This document shows positions 35,505 through 46,799 of a stretch of DNA of 64,000 nucleotides, piece by piece. This DNA is from Streptococcus pseudopneumoniae (GTDB lineage Bacteria; Bacillota; Bacilli; Lactobacillales; Streptococcaceae). The stretch covers positions 1 to 64,000 of the forward strand of contig NZ_JUUZ01000027.1 of the NCBI RefSeq assembly GCF_001074155.1, read 5' to 3'. Each line of letters opens with the position of its first letter. The first letter of the stretch is position 1. The translations under genes were made by a program, and so were the position numbers. The notes beneath the pieces were generated by a model. It was not told the DNA's origin and did no database searches. It worked only from the letters and a program-made list of their open reading frames with translations.

Positions 35505-37586
35505 ATGGCACGCGAATTTTCACTTGAAAAAACTCGTAATATCGGTATCATGGCCCACGTCGATGCTGGTAAAACAACTACAACTGAGCGTATTCTTTAC
35601 TACACTGGTAAAATCCACAAAATCGGTGAAACTCACGAAGGTGCGTCACAAATGGACTGGATGGAGCAAGAGCAAGAACGTGGTATTACTATCACATCTG
35701 CTGCGACAACAGCTCAATGGAACAACCACCGCGTAAACATCATCGACACACCAGGACACGTGGACTTCACAATCGAAGTACAACGTTCTCTTCGTGTATT
35801 GGACGGTGCGGTTACAGTTCTTGACTCACAATCAGGTGTTGAGCCTCAAACTGAAACAGTTTGGCGTCAAGCAACTGAGTACGGAGTTCCACGTATCGTA
35901 TTTGCCAACAAAATGGACAAAATCGGTGCTGACTTCCTTTACTCAGTAAGCACACTTCACGATCGTCTTCAAGCAAATGCACACCCAATTCAATTGCCAA
36001 TCGGTGCTGAAGATGACTTCCGCGGAATCATCGACTTGATCAAGATGAAAGCTGAAATCTATACTAACGACCTTGGTACAGATATCCTTGAAGAAGATAT
36101 TCCAGCTGAATACCTTGAACAAGCTCAAGAATACCGTGAAAAATTGGTTGAAGCAGTTGCTGAAACTGACGAAGAATTGATGATGAAATACCTCGAAGGT
36201 GAAGAAATCACTAACGAAGAATTGAAAGCTGGTATCCGTAAAGCGACTATCAACGTTGAATTCTACCCAGTACTTTGTGGTTCTGCCTTCAAGAACAAGG
36301 GTGTTCAATTGATGCTTGATGCGGTTATCGACTACCTTCCAAGCCCACTTGATATCCCTGCGATTAAAGGTATCAACCCAGATACAGATGAAGAAGAAAC
36401 TCGTCCAGCATCTGACGAAGAGCCATTCGCAGCTCTTGCCTTCAAGATCATGACTGACCCATTCGTAGGTCGTTTGACATTCTTCCGTGTTTACTCAGGT
36501 GTTCTTCAATCAGGTTCTTACGTATTGAACACTTCTAAAGGTAAACGTGAACGTATCGGACGTATCCTTCAAATGCACGCTAACAGCCGTCAAGAAATCG
36601 ACACTGTTTACTCAGGTGATATCGCTGCTGCCGTTGGTTTGAAAGATACTACAACTGGTGACTCATTGACAGATGAAAAAGCTAAAATCATCCTTGAGTC
36701 AATCAACGTTCCAGAACCAGTTATCCAATTGATGGTTGAGCCAAAATCTAAAGCAGACCAAGACAAGATGGGTATCGCCCTTCAAAAATTGGCTGAAGAA
36801 GATCCAACATTCCGCGTTGAAACTAACGTTGAAACTGGTGAAACAGTTATCTCTGGTATGGGTGAGCTTCACCTTGACGTCCTTGTTGACCGTATGCGTC
36901 GTGAGTTCAAAGTTGAAGCTAACGTAGGTGCTCCTCAAGTATCTTACCGTGAAACATTCCGCGCTTCTACTCAAGCACGTGGATTCTTCAAACGTCAGTC
37001 TGGTGGTAAAGGTCAATTCGGTGATGTATGGATTGAATTTACTCCAAACGAAGAAGGTAAAGGATTCGAATTCGAAAACGCAATCGTCGGTGGTGTGGTT
37101 CCTCGTGAATTTATCCCAGCGGTTGAAAAAGGTTTGGTAGAATCTATGGCTAACGGTGTTCTTGCAGGTTACCCAATGGTTGACGTTAAAGCTAAGCTTT
37201 ACGATGGTTCGTACCACGATGTCGACTCATCTGAAACTGCCTTCAAGATCGCTGCATCTCTTGCACTTAAAGAAGCTGCTAAGACTGCACAACCAGCTAT
37301 CCTTGAGCCAATGATGCTTGTAACAATCACTGTTCCAGAAGAAAACCTTGGTGATGTTATGGGTCACGTAACTGCTCGTCGTGGACGTGTAGATGGTATG
37401 GAAGCACACGGTAACAGCCAAATCGTTCGTGCTTACGTTCCACTTGCTGAAATGTTTGGTTACGCAACAGTTCTTCGTTCTGCATCTCAAGGACGTGGTA
37501 CATTCATGATGGTATTCGACCACTACGAAGATGTACCTAAGTCAGTACAAGAAGAAATCATTAAGAAAAACAAAGGTGAAGAATAA
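35505..37586 (+). CDS. fusA: Elongation factor G
   Basis: EF-G (693 residues), the translocase GTPase. G1 [16 protein letters not shown]2 region [10 protein letters not shown]3 DTPGHVDF, G4 NKMDKIGAD; domain [12 protein letters not shown] and domain [11 protein letters not shown] follow. The start is the ATG at 35505 ([10 protein letters not shown]) after GGAGAAACAAACCTC; an earlier in-frame ATG lies upstream of the promoter. Codon use is strongly biased, as expected for a highly expressed gene. Confidence 0.98.
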   Translation: MAREFSLEKTRNIGIMAHVDAGKTTTTERILYYTGKIHKIGETHEGASQMDWMEQEQERGITITSAATTAQWNNHRVNIIDTPGHVDFTIEVQRSLRVLDGAVTVLDSQSGVEPQTETVWRQATEYGVPRIVFANKMDKIGADFLYSVSTLHDRLQANAHPIQLPIGAEDDFRGIIDLIKMKAEIYTNDLGTDILEEDIPAEYLEQAQEYREKLVEAVAETDEELMMKYLEGEEITNEELKAGIRKATINVEFYPVLCGSAFKNKGVQLMLDAVIDYLPSPLDIPAIKGINPDTDEEETRPASDEEPFAALAFKIMTDPFVGRLTFFRVYSGVLQSGSYVLNTSKGKRERIGRILQMHANSRQEIDTVYSGDIAAAVGLKDTTTGDSLTDEKAKIILESINVPEPVIQLMVEPKSKADQDKMGIALQKLAEEDPTFRVETNVETGETVISGMGELHLDVLVDRMRREFKVEANVGAPQVSYRETFRASTQARGFFKRQSGGKGQFGDVWIEFTPNEEGKGFEFENAIVGGVVPREFIPAVEKGLVESMANGVLAGYPMVDVKAKLYDGSYHDVDSSETAFKIAASLALKEAAKTAQPAILEPMMLVTITVPEENLGDVMGHVTARRGRVDGMEAHGNSQIVRAYVPLAEMFGYATVLRSASQGRGTFMMVFDHYEDVPKSVQEEIIKKNKGEE

Positions 37587-37599
37587 TTCACCGTCACTT

Positions 37600-37629
37600 T
37601 AAAAGAAGTCACTTTGTGGCTTCTTTTTC
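37600..37629 (+). terminator. fusA terminator
   Basis: AAAAGAAGTCAC / GTGGCTTCTTTTT stem (one G-T pair), 3-nt loop, T-rich tail. Confidence 0.85.
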
Positions 37630-37699
37630 TGTTTGGTAGAAATAGCTAAAATTGCCTCAAATATGGTAAAATAGAAGGAGTATATTGTGAGGGAAATGG

Positions 37700-40600
37700 A
37701 TGTCAACCACTTTTGAAATTTTAATGAATCAGTTGGGAATTCCCGCTGAGATAAGAAATCATGAGGCCTTCTCCCAGGCTGAAATTGAACAAGTTATTGT
37801 ACACAAACAAAGTAATATTTGGGAGTTTCGTTTTGTCTTTGAAAATATTCTGCCCTTTGAACTCTTTTTAGCATTGAAGAAGGGATTGAAAGAAGAATTT
37901 TCAAAAACAGGAAATCAAGCGACTTTCGAGATTAAAACGAAAGATCAAGATTTTTCAAAAGAGCTTCTACAAGCCTACTATCAAGAGGCTTTTTCAGATG
38001 GACCTTGTGCTAGTCAAGGTTTTCGTTCCGTGTATCAGGGATTTCAGGTTCGAGTTGAAAATGATCAGTTGATTATTGAGGCTTCTGAAGCAGCAGATAC
38101 AGAACATTTTAGAAAAAATCATCTCCCTAATCTTAGCAAACAACTTGAACTTTTTGGCTTTCCTAAATTCACTTGTGTTTTAGAGAAAAATGAAGGTTTG
38201 ACCAAGGAAGAGCAAGAAGCTTTCCATTCAGAAAATCAAATGATTGTTCAGGCTGCTAATGAAGAAACTCTTCGGGCTATGGAACAGTTGGAACAGATGG
38301 CGCCACCACCTCCAGTAGAGGATAAGCCTGTCTTTGATTTTCAAGCTAAGAAGGTAGCTGCCAAGCCAAAACTAGACAAGGCAGAAATTACTCCAATGAT
38401 TGAGGTCAATACTGAGGAGAACCGTCTGGTCTTTGAAGGAGTTGTCTTTGATGTTGAGCAGAAGGTGACTAGAACGGGTCGTGTCTTGATTAATTTCAAG
38501 ATGACTGACTATACATCTAGCTTCTCCATGCAAAAATGGGTCAAAAATGAAGAAGAAGCTCAGAAGTTTGACATGATCAAGAAAAACTCTTGGCTTCGTG
38601 TTCGTGGGAATGTTGAAATGAATAATTTCACGCGAGACTTGACCATGAATGTGCAAGATGTGCAGGAAGTTGTCCACTATGAGCGTAAAGACTTGATGCC
38701 AGAGGGAGAACGTCGAGTTGAGTTCCATGCACATACCAATATGTCCACCATGGATGCTCTACCTGAAGTTGAAGAACTCGTTGCGAAAGCAGCCAAATGG
38801 GGACACAAGGCAGTAGCAATCACGGACCACGGAAATGTTCAATCCTTCCCTCATGGCTATAAGGCAGCTAAGAAAGCTGGCATCCAGCTGATCTATGGGA
38901 TGGAAGCCAATATCGTTGAAGACCGTGTTCCTATCGTCTATAACGAAGTGGAGATGGACCTTTCTGAAGCTACCTATGTAGTTTTTGACGTGGAAACAAC
39001 AGGACTTTCAGCTATCTATAATGACTTGATTCAGGTTGCAGCTTCCAAGATGTATAAGGGTAATATCGTTGCTGAATTTGATGAGTTTATCAATCCAGGG
39101 CATCCTTTGTCAGCCTTTACGACAGAATTGACAGGAATTACGGATGACCATGTAAAAAATGCCAAACCCTTGGTTCAAGTTCTGAAAGAATTCCAAGAAT
39201 TCTGTAAAGATACCGTTCTCGTAGCCCACAATGCAACCTTTGACGTTGGCTTTATGAATGCCAATTATGAACGTCATGGGCTGCCAAAAATCACTCAGCC
39301 TGTCATCGATACGCTAGAGTTCGCAAGAAATCTCTATCCTGAATACAAGCGCCACGGTCTAGGACCTTTGACCAAGCGTTTTGGAGTTGCCCTAGAACAC
39401 CACCACATGGCCAACTATGATGCGGAAGCAACTGGCCGTCTGCTCTTTATCTTTATCAAGGAAGTGGCAGAAAAACATGGTGTGACAGATTTGGCTAGAT
39501 TGAATATTGATTTAATCAGTCCGGACTCTTATAAAAAAGCTCGCGTCAAGCATGCGACCATCTATGTGAAAAATCAAGTGGGCTTGAAAAATATCTTTAA
39601 GCTAGTTTCTCTCTCAAATACCCAGTATTTTGAAGGAGTTCCACGGATTCCACGTACGGTGCTAGATGCCCATCGAGAAGGTTTAATCTTGGGCTCTGCT
39701 TGTACAGAAGGAGAAGTCTTTGATGCAGTCGTATCACAAGGTGTGGATGCAGCAGTCGAAGTTGCGAAATACTATGACTTTATCGAGGTGATGCCTCCTG
39801 CTATCTATGCACCTCTGATTGCCAAAGAGCAGGTCAAGGACATGGAAGAACTCCACACCATTATCAAGAGCCTGATTGAGGTTGGAGATCGTCTCGGCAA
39901 GCCGGTTCTTGCGACAGGAAATGTCCACTATCTCGAACCAGAGGATGAGATTTATCGAGAAATCATCGTGCGAAGTCTAGGTCAGGGAGCCATGATTAAC
40001 CGAACGATCGGTCATGGAGAAGCTGCCCAACCAGCTCCGCTACCAAAGGCGCATTTTAGAACAACCAATGAAATGTTGGATGAATTTGCCTTTCTAGGGG
40101 AAGATTTGGCTCGCAAGATTGTCATTGAAAATACCAATGCCCTAGCAGAAATCTTTGAACCTGTGGAGGTTGTAAAGGGTGATTTGTACACGCCTTTCAT
40201 TGATAAAGCCGAAGAAACAGTTGCCGAGTTAACCTATAAAAAAGCTTTTGAAATTTATGGAAATCCACTGCCAGATATTGTTGATTTACGGATTGAAAAG
40301 GAATTGACTTCTATCCTAGGGAATGGTTTCGCCGTGATTTATCTGGCTTCACAGATGCTAGTGCACCGTTCCAACGAACGGGGTTACTTGGTTGGTTCCC
40401 GTGGGTCTGTTGGATCCAGTTTCGTTGCGACCATGATTGGGATTACCGAGGTCAATCCTCTCTCTCCTCACTATGTCTGTGGTCAGTGTCAGTACAGTGA
40501 GTTTATCACGGATGGTTCCTACGGTTCAGGTTTTGATATGCCAAATAAAGACTGTCCAAACTGTGGCCACAAACTCAGCAAGAATGGACAGGATATTCCT

Positions 40601-42094
40601 TTCGAGACCTTCCTTGGTTTTGACGGGGATAAGGTTCCCGATATCGATTTGAACTTCTCAGGGGAGGATCAGCCGAGCGCCCACTTGGATGTACGTGATA
40701 TCTTTGGGGAAGAGTATGCCTTCCGTGCAGGAACGGTAGGTGCGGTGAAAGCTAAGATAGCCTATGGCTTTGTCAAGGGTTACGAGCGGGATTATGGAAA
40801 GCTTTATCGTGCTGCAGAGGTGGAACGTCTAGCTCTGGGAGCTACTGGTGTTAAACGTACGACCGGTCAGCACCCAGGAGGAATCGTTGTTATCCCTAAT
40901 TATATGGATGTCTATGACTTTACTCCTGTGCAGTATCCTGCCGATGATGTCACTGCTGAATGGCAGACCACTCACTTTAACTTCCACGATATCGATGAGA
41001 ACGTCCTCAAGCTCGATGTCCTAGGGCATGATGATCCGACTATGATTCGGAAACTTCAGGACTTGTCAGGCATTGATCCAAATGATATTCCTATGGATGA
41101 TTCTGATGTCATGGCCCTTTTCTCAGGTACAGATATCCTAGGAGTGACACCTGAGCAAATCGGGACTTCAACTGGTATGCTTGGTATTCCAGAGTTTGGA
41201 ACTAACTTTGTTCGAGGCATGGTGGATGAAACCCATCCGACGACCTTTGCGGAGTTGCTTCAACTTTCTGGGCTGTCTCACGGTACCGACGTATGGTTGG
41301 GAAATGCCCAGGATTTGATTAAGACTGGAATTGCGGACCTATCAACCGTTATCGGATGTCGGGATGACATCATGGTTTACCTCATGCACGCTGGCCTAGA
41401 TCCTAAGATGGCCTTTACCATCATGGAGCGAGTGCGTAAGGGATTGTGGCTCAAAATATCAGAAGAAGAGCGCAATGGTTATATCGAAGCTATGAAGGCC
41501 AATAATGTGCCTGAGTGGTATATCGAATCTTGTGGAAAAATTAAGTACATGTTCCCTAAAGCCCATGCGGCAGCCTACGTTATGATGGCCCTTCGTGTGG
41601 CCTACTTCAAGGTTCACCATCCGATTTATTATTACTGTGCATACTTCTCAATCCGTGCTAAGGCCTTTGATATCAAAACTATGGGGGCAGGATTGGATGC
41701 AATCAAACGCAAGATGCAAGAAATTGCTGAAAAACGTAAGAATAATGAAGCTTCCAACGTAGAAATTGACCTCTACACAACACTTGAAATCGTCAATGAG
41801 ATGTGGGAACGTGGCTTTAAGTTCGGCAAATTGGACCTCTATCGCAGTGATGCAACTGAATTCATCATCGATGGAGATACCCTCATCCCACCGTTTGTCG
41901 CTATGGATGGACTAGGAGAGAACGTTGCTAAGCAATTGGTTCGTGCGCGTCAAGAGGGAGAATTCCTCTCTAAAACTGAGTTGCGCAAACGCGGAGGACT
42001 CTCATCAACCTTGGTTGAAAAGATGGATGAAATGGGAATTCTCGGCAATATGCCAGAGGATAATCAGTTGAGTTTGTTTGATGATTTGTTTTAA
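37700..42094 (+). CDS. polC: DNA polymerase III PolC-type alpha subunit
   Basis: The Gram-positive replicative polymerase (1464 residues). Order: N-terminal region, OB domain (about 235-330), PHP domain ([15 protein letters not shown] at about 340), inserted DEDD proofreading exonuclease ([16 protein letters not shown] at about 425), then the polymerase core with [12 protein letters not shown], the zinc-binding CGQC...CPNCGHK segment and HPGGIVVIP. It ends in the clamp-binding motif QLSLFDDLF. The frame starts at the ATG at 37700; nearby ATG/GTG codons upstream are in other frames. Upstream is the extended -10 TGGTAAAAT. Confidence 0.98.
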   Translation: MSTTFEILMNQLGIPAEIRNHEAFSQAEIEQVIVHKQSNIWEFRFVFENILPFELFLALKKGLKEEFSKTGNQATFEIKTKDQDFSKELLQAYYQEAFSDGPCASQGFRSVYQGFQVRVENDQLIIEASEAADTEHFRKNHLPNLSKQLELFGFPKFTCVLEKNEGLTKEEQEAFHSENQMIVQAANEETLRAMEQLEQMAPPPPVEDKPVFDFQAKKVAAKPKLDKAEITPMIEVNTEENRLVFEGVVFDVEQKVTRTGRVLINFKMTDYTSSFSMQKWVKNEEEAQKFDMIKKNSWLRVRGNVEMNNFTRDLTMNVQDVQEVVHYERKDLMPEGERRVEFHAHTNMSTMDALPEVEELVAKAAKWGHKAVAITDHGNVQSFPHGYKAAKKAGIQLIYGMEANIVEDRVPIVYNEVEMDLSEATYVVFDVETTGLSAIYNDLIQVAASKMYKGNIVAEFDEFINPGHPLSAFTTELTGITDDHVKNAKPLVQVLKEFQEFCKDTVLVAHNATFDVGFMNANYERHGLPKITQPVIDTLEFARNLYPEYKRHGLGPLTKRFGVALEHHHMANYDAEATGRLLFIFIKEVAEKHGVTDLARLNIDLISPDSYKKARVKHATIYVKNQVGLKNIFKLVSLSNTQYFEGVPRIPRTVLDAHREGLILGSACTEGEVFDAVVSQGVDAAVEVAKYYDFIEVMPPAIYAPLIAKEQVKDMEELHTIIKSLIEVGDRLGKPVLATGNVHYLEPEDEIYREIIVRSLGQGAMINRTIGHGEAAQPAPLPKAHFRTTNEMLDEFAFLGEDLARKIVIENTNALAEIFEPVEVVKGDLYTPFIDKAEETVAELTYKKAFEIYGNPLPDIVDLRIEKELTSILGNGFAVIYLASQMLVHRSNERGYLVGSRGSVGSSFVATMIGITEVNPLSPHYVCGQCQYSEFITDGSYGSGFDMPNKDCPNCGHKLSKNGQDIPFETFLGFDGDKVPDIDLNFSGEDQPSAHLDVRDIFGEEYAFRAGTVGAVKAKIAYGFVKGYERDYGKLYRAAEVERLALGATGVKRTTGQHPGGIVVIPNYMDVYDFTPVQYPADDVTAEWQTTHFNFHDIDENVLKLDVLGHDDPTMIRKLQDLSGIDPNDIPMDDSDVMALFSGTDILGVTPEQIGTSTGMLGIPEFGTNFVRGMVDETHPTTFAELLQLSGLSHGTDVWLGNAQDLIKTGIADLSTVIGCRDDIMVYLMHAGLDPKMAFTIMERVRKGLWLKISEEERNGYIEAMKANNVPEWYIESCGKIKYMFPKAHAAAYVMMALRVAYFKVHHPIYYYCAYFSIRAKAFDIKTMGAGLDAIKRKMQEIAEKRKNNEASNVEIDLYTTLEIVNEMWERGFKFGKLDLYRSDATEFIIDGDTLIPPFVAMDGLGENVAKQLVRARQEGEFLSKTELRKRGGLSSTLVEKMDEMGILGNMPEDNQLSLFDDLF

Positions 42095-42103
42095 ATAAAA
42101 ATT

Positions 42104-42137
42104 AACAGACGGACAAATATTGTCCATCTGTTTTGTT
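42104..42137 (+). terminator. polC terminator
   Basis: AACAGAcGGACAA / TTGTCCaTCTGTT with one internal mismatch, followed by TTTTG. Confidence 0.8.
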
Positions 42138-42142
42138 ATACT
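42134..42142 (+). promoter_or_regulatory. Promoter of the DnaA-like/WYL/DUF262 operon
   Basis: Extended -10 TGTTATACT directly after the polC terminator stem, about 27 bp before the first gene of the accessory operon. No good -35; use of the extended -10 is inferred. Confidence 0.5.
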
Positions 42143-42168
42143 TATATCATAAAAAGAAAGAGGTTTAA

Positions 42169-42672
42169 ATGATGAACAATACAGGCTTAAATAACAAGTA
42201 TCAATTTGAAAGTTTTATAGAAAGAGATGATAATGATTCAGCAAAGAAAGGAGCCGTAGCAGTAGTTGAGAACTTAGGATTAAAATATAACCCCCTTTAT
42301 ATTTATGGAAAATCGGGTTCAGGTAAAACACATCTCCTTCAAGCAATTGGAAATAAGGTTCTTGAGAACCATCCAGAAAAGCGAGTAAAATATATTTCTG
42401 CTGAAAACTTATTAGAAAATGAGCTAGAAATACAAAAAGTTAGAGATGCAAAATTAGACCTTCTTATCGTTGATGATATCCAGATATTGGGAGAAAAAGA
42501 TGATATGATTCAAGAAAAATTCTTTAATCTATTTAATTCTCTACATGTTAAGGATAAGCAAATTGTTTTATCTAGTGACTCTGAACCAGATCAATTGAAA
42601 AATGTTCAATCTCGTTTGATTGTTCGTTTTAAGTGGGGAATGACGGTGTGTCTAACATCGCTTGAAAAATAA
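42169..42672 (+). CDS. DnaA-like ATPase, truncated
   Basis: A 167-residue protein related to the AAA+ core (domain III) of the replication initiator DnaA: start LNNKYQFESFIERDDNDSAK, Walker A YIYGKSGSGKTHLLQAIGNK, Walker B LDLLIVDDIQIL and sensor region IVLSSDSEPDQLK, SRLIVRFKWGM. It stops there, without the AAA+ lid, the DNA-binding domain IV and the N-terminal domains. It is therefore not the chromosomal DnaA. It may be a shortened relic, or a stand-alone ATPase module like Hda. AAAGAGG lies upstream. It leads a tight operon with a WYL regulator (15 nt) and two DUF262 proteins, which argues for a functional link. Confidence 0.7.
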   Translation: MMNNTGLNNKYQFESFIERDDNDSAKKGAVAVVENLGLKYNPLYIYGKSGSGKTHLLQAIGNKVLENHPEKRVKYISAENLLENELEIQKVRDAKLDLLIVDDIQILGEKDDMIQEKFFNLFNSLHVKDKQIVLSSDSEPDQLKNVQSRLIVRFKWGMTVCLTSLEK

Positions 42673-42687
42673 TAAGAAGGACTGCAA

Positions 42688-43638
42688 ATGAATGATCAAG
42701 AGAGACTACTAAACATTTTTTTACGTTTACAGTTAGGTACTTCATTAGGAAAAAAGCAATTAGCCCAGGAATTTGAGGTTAGTGAAAAGACGATACAGAG
42801 AGATTTTTCGCTACTCCGTGATATTTTATCTAGTAACACCAGTTATAGTGGAGATTTGTTTTATAACCGTAAAACGAATAAGTATTGCTTAGCAAGTAAG
42901 TCAGTTTTTAATAAAAAGGATATTCTCGTTATTTCAAAGATTTTATTGGAAAATCGAGCACTGAATAAACCAGAAATTGATAGCTTACTAAAAAATTTAC
43001 TTGCCTTAGTTCCTCGTGATGACCAGAAAGAAATTGAGCAGATCATTGGCAGTGAAAAACTTAACTATACTCCCTTAACGGATCAGCAAGATAGAGTAGA
43101 GAAAATTTGGGATTTATCGGAAGCTATTTTGCATGAACAGGTTCTAGATATTATCTATCAAAACCCGTATTCTGAGTCTTCTAAGAGGCAGACTGTTTTG
43201 CCAGTCTCTCTTTACTATGACAGTCATTATTTCTATCTGGTTGTATACCAGTTGAAATATGAGACTTATATTACTTTAAGAGTAGACCGTATCCAGTCCT
43301 GGTCTCATAGTGATATAGAGAAACCCTCTATTTCTTATCGAGATAAATTTAGAGATGGAGACATTCGTAACGAGAGAGTAGACGCTTTTATTGGGAAGAA
43401 AATCAATATTGAAATCGAGTACTTGTACGATCCGAATATTGTGATGGATCAATTTCCAAATGCAAAAATAGTTGGGAAAAATGGTGACTGGACCCATATT
43501 AAGTTTGAAAGTCAGCATACACCAGGCCTTAAAAGATGGTTACTAGGACAAGGGGAAGCAATAACTGTTTTGTCTCCTCGGATTTTAGTAGAGGATATGG
43601 AGCAAACAATTCAAGAAATGATAGATAAATATAGATGA
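42688..43638 (+). CDS. WYL-domain transcriptional regulator
   Basis: A 316-residue regulator. N-terminal helix-turn-helix (about 1-60, GKKLAQEFEVSEKTIQRD-type), middle WYL domain (about 140-215, with RQTVLPVSLYYDSHYFYLVV and RVDRIQSW) and a C-terminal WCX-like extension. WYL domains sense nucleic-acid or nucleotide ligands, and WYL regulators of the CapW/BrxR type control many phage-defence loci. It is second in the four-gene operon; the DUF262 gene follows after 7 nt. Ribosome binding site AGAAGGA. Confidence 0.85.
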   Translation: MNDQERLLNIFLRLQLGTSLGKKQLAQEFEVSEKTIQRDFSLLRDILSSNTSYSGDLFYNRKTNKYCLASKSVFNKKDILVISKILLENRALNKPEIDSLLKNLLALVPRDDQKEIEQIIGSEKLNYTPLTDQQDRVEKIWDLSEAILHEQVLDIIYQNPYSESSKRQTVLPVSLYYDSHYFYLVVYQLKYETYITLRVDRIQSWSHSDIEKPSISYRDKFRDGDIRNERVDAFIGKKINIEIEYLYDPNIVMDQFPNAKIVGKNGDWTHIKFESQHTPGLKRWLLGQGEAITVLSPRILVEDMEQTIQEMIDKYR

Positions 43639-43645
43639 GGATAAT

Positions 43646-44956
43646 ATGAGTATTCAATTTACTTCTAAAAAGGTTGGTGAACTATTGAAAGAAGAGGATT
43701 TGCGAATTCCTTCTTATCAAAGACCTTATAAATGGAGCAGAAAGCATATACGTAATCTTTTTTATGATTTACGAGATGCTATGGGGAAAAAGGAATATCA
43801 GATTGGTTCCGTTATCTTACATGAAAATGATGGATATTTAGATATTGTCGATGGACAGCAACGGCTAATTTCAATTTCCTTGTTTCTTCATTTATTAGAT
43901 AGATTAGAGAATTATAAGGGTGCTAATCAACTGCTGAGTGCTGAATTTGGAGAGCTATCTTGCTATCATGCGAGTGAAAATTATAATGAGTGGAAAAATT
44001 TGACTCAATTGGTTGGTGAAAATGAGGCACAAGATATTTGCAACTTTTTATTAGAGAATTGTGCTGTCTCTGTGATTACTATGCCACAGGAACGATTATC
44101 TGAAGCCTTTCAGTTATTTGATTCTCAGAATAATCGTGGTAAATCTTTAGAACCTCATGATTTGCTCAAAGCCTATCATCTTCGCAAGGAAGATACCGAA
44201 GATGAAAGAATTGTGGAAAAGTGGGAGCAATTTGTAGAAGATAAAGATTTAAGTCTCAAAGAGTTATTTGATAAACATCTTTTTCGTATGAGGCGTTGGT
44301 CTAGGGGAGAAACAGGATTAACAAACAAGCGTTATGGATCTTATCTCCGTTTTACAGAGGATTTTATTGACGATTTTAAAGGCGTTGATTTGAACCAGAA
44401 TTTTCCATACCTAGAATTGTATCGTCATATTGAAAATCTCCCCATGTCCATTACTATGCCAATCATTGATGGAAGTAAATTTTTTGAGTATATTGAATCT
44501 GCTCATGAAACTATTAAGGAACATAAAGATTTTTTAAATGAAGAGTTAGGATTTTCTGATGAACCTGAAGGGGAAGAAAAAAATCTAGCTTACCCAGAAG
44601 GTATGTTGAACATTTACAATAGCTCAAAAGGACGCTACCTCAAGTGTCACAATATATTCCTAAACATTTGTTCACTTTTCGCAGATAGATTTGGAAAAGA
44701 TGAGCTATCAAAGGAGATAGTAGAGACCCTGTTCATTTGGTCTTATTACCCTAGAGTTAAGTCTAAAGCCATATATGATGCAACGGTAGGAAACTATGCT
44801 GCTGGTGGAAGGTTTAGACAAAAAGAGGTTCAAAAATTATTTCAACTTTTATCTCATGCTGTCACTCCGAATGATTTCATGGTCAAGATAGATAGAGAGT
44901 TATTTGAAAATTATACTGTGGACAAGATTATAGAAGAGGAAAAAGATAAATGGTAG
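43646..44956 (+). CDS. DUF262 protein, GmrS-like
   Basis: A 436-residue DUF262 (ParB/Srx-fold NTPase) protein. Motifs: IPSYQRPYKWS at about 22, the signature IVDGQQRLISI at about 67, and FDSQNNRGKSLEPHDLLKAY at about 163. The C-terminal half is helical and has no HNH motif. DUF262 is the GmrS part of type IV restriction enzymes and the N-terminal domain of BrxU and SspE; it uses NTP hydrolysis to license the nuclease. The gene's end overlaps the next gene by 7 nt. A second DUF262 protein with a nuclease domain follows, suggesting a heteromeric complex. Confidence 0.85.
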   Translation: MSIQFTSKKVGELLKEEDLRIPSYQRPYKWSRKHIRNLFYDLRDAMGKKEYQIGSVILHENDGYLDIVDGQQRLISISLFLHLLDRLENYKGANQLLSAEFGELSCYHASENYNEWKNLTQLVGENEAQDICNFLLENCAVSVITMPQERLSEAFQLFDSQNNRGKSLEPHDLLKAYHLRKEDTEDERIVEKWEQFVEDKDLSLKELFDKHLFRMRRWSRGETGLTNKRYGSYLRFTEDFIDDFKGVDLNQNFPYLELYRHIENLPMSITMPIIDGSKFFEYIESAHETIKEHKDFLNEELGFSDEPEGEEKNLAYPEGMLNIYNSSKGRYLKCHNIFLNICSLFADRFGKDELSKEIVETLFIWSYYPRVKSKAIYDATVGNYAAGGRFRQKEVQKLFQLLSHAVTPNDFMVKIDRELFENYTVDKIIEEEKDKW

Positions 44957-46797
44957 AAACACATATAAGCTTATCAGTTAATCGTTTGTTAAATGAAGAT
45001 ACCTATGCTATCCCTCTTTATCAGAGAAATTTTGCTTGGACTTATGATGAAATTGAGCAGTTATTGAACGACGTAGCAGATGCTTGTCAAGAAAATAGAG
45101 ACAATTATAATTATTATATTGGAACATTAGTCGTTAATAAAGAGAATGACCTTTTCAAAATCATAGATGGGCAACAACGGACAACAGCCCTTAATTTGAT
45201 TGCCTTAGCCTTGAAGCATGAGTTTGGTTTTGATAGATTGAAAGCTGTTAATCTTACCTTCCCAGCTCGGAAGAAATCAAATGAGAATATTCGAGATTTA
45301 TTTGCCAAGAAAAAAATTTTAGAGGGCGATGAAAATGAGCTAATTAGAGGCTACAGACATGCTAAAGATGCATTGAAAAAAGTGTTAGAAGAGCGCCAAT
45401 TGGATCCTCAGTCTTTCGTTCATTATCTTTTTGAGAAGGTTATCATTTTTCGGAGTACACTTCCTGAAGATTTAGATTTGAATCTTTATTTCGAACGTTT
45501 CAACTCTCGAGGCGAACAACTAGAGGCTCATGAGATTCTTAAGGCACAAATGATGTCTAAATTTGGTGAAGATCAAGAAATGGCACAAAAATTTGCGAAA
45601 ATCTGGGATGCCTGTGCAGAGTTTGATAAGCCGGTAATAAAAACTTTTCAAATCCGAAGTAGACCAAAAGATACTGATGAAGAGGGGGAGAAAATTTTTG
45701 GTAAAGAATTTACTAACTTCAAATTGGATAGTGTATTTGAGAAAATAAGAGTAAAAAAAATTGAGCAACAGAGTTTACTAAATGCAATTACTCAGACAAA
45801 GTATGAAAGTAGTAGCTTAGTAAATAATGGAGCAGACATTTCAAATTATACGACTGTAATTGATTTTCCAACCTTTTTGCTTCAAGTTTTTTTCATCATG
45901 GAAGGAAGTAATGAAACTACATTTGATGATAAAAAATTATTGAAAATTTTTGAAATTGAACGACGAGATAGAGAATGGGTCCAACAATTTGGGCAACTAC
46001 TTCTGACTATGAAGCATATATTTGATACGCTTATCGTAAAAAATGTCCAATTAGAAAATGAAACCGAATGGCAAATCAAACGAGGTCAGTATGAGACATA
46101 TCAACGAAATGAAATTCGAATTAATTATCAAAAAAATACTTTTGACAATTTAAACAAAAACATTATCCTCCTTCAATCCATGTTTGCTGTGACCTTTACT
46201 GCCAATCGAGATAGTCGTTGGTTATATGAAATCTTGCAATTCTTGTTTAACCATATTGAAGAGTTAAATCAAACAGAATTTGCTAGTCAGTTTAAGGATT
46301 TTCTTGAAAAAATGGCAGTGAGATATGCAAAAGAAAGATTGTTTATCGAATATAAAAGTATCAAAAAATATGGGGCAATTCCCGTTTATGCTTTTAACTT
46401 TGTAGATTATGTTTTATGGAAAAATCGTGAAGAATTGAAGAAAGAGTACAAGGATATTAATTTTGATCATTTCAAATTTGCATATCGTCGCTCCATAGAG
46501 CATTGGTATCCTCAGAATCCAAATGGACATGATGGAGAGAGACAATTACCTGCTGAGTTTTTACATTCCTTTGGTAATCTTTGTATCATTACCGATAGTC
46601 AGAACTCCAGGTTTGGCAACTCCTATCCAGAGGCTAAATTAGAACAATGGGAAAGAGAAGGGATATTCCATCGTCAGAGTTTAAAATTACAGATGATGGC
46701 AAAGATAACTTCTAAAAAAAATAGATGGGATATTTGTGAGATTCAATCTATGGAAAAAGAAGTGGAAAGATATGTACACGACTTTTGTTTTAGCTAA
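44950..46797 (+). CDS. DUF262-DUF1524 protein, GmrSD-like nuclease
   Basis: A 615-residue protein with both halves of a GmrSD-type enzyme. DUF262 motifs: IPLYQRNFAWT (about 19), IIDGQQRTTALNL (about 71), FERFNSRGEQLEAHEILKAQ (about 180). The C-terminal DUF1524 domain (about 510-595) has the His-Me finger (HNH) pattern RRSIEHWYPQNPNGHDG and LHSFGNLCIITDSQNSRFGN. The active-site His, the PQ pair and the Asn residues are intact, so a DNA nuclease is likely. The start ATGGTAG overlaps the stop of the DUF262 gene. Modified phage DNA is the target of described GmrSD enzymes; the target here is unknown. Confidence 0.87.
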   Translation: MVETHISLSVNRLLNEDTYAIPLYQRNFAWTYDEIEQLLNDVADACQENRDNYNYYIGTLVVNKENDLFKIIDGQQRTTALNLIALALKHEFGFDRLKAVNLTFPARKKSNENIRDLFAKKKILEGDENELIRGYRHAKDALKKVLEERQLDPQSFVHYLFEKVIIFRSTLPEDLDLNLYFERFNSRGEQLEAHEILKAQMMSKFGEDQEMAQKFAKIWDACAEFDKPVIKTFQIRSRPKDTDEEGEKIFGKEFTNFKLDSVFEKIRVKKIEQQSLLNAITQTKYESSSLVNNGADISNYTTVIDFPTFLLQVFFIMEGSNETTFDDKKLLKIFEIERRDREWVQQFGQLLLTMKHIFDTLIVKNVQLENETEWQIKRGQYETYQRNEIRINYQKNTFDNLNKNIILLQSMFAVTFTANRDSRWLYEILQFLFNHIEELNQTEFASQFKDFLEKMAVRYAKERLFIEYKSIKKYGAIPVYAFNFVDYVLWKNREELKKEYKDINFDHFKFAYRRSIEHWYPQNPNGHDGERQLPAEFLHSFGNLCIITDSQNSRFGNSYPEAKLEQWEREGIFHRQSLKLQMMAKITSKKNRWDICEIQSMEKEVERYVHDFCFS

Positions 46798-46799
46798 TT

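Noticed and set aside
36699-37217. 172-codon minus-strand frame inside fusA
   Set aside because: It is a shadow of the strongly biased codon use of fusA; composition (Phe/Thr/Ser-rich) and lack of a ribosome binding site argue against a gene.
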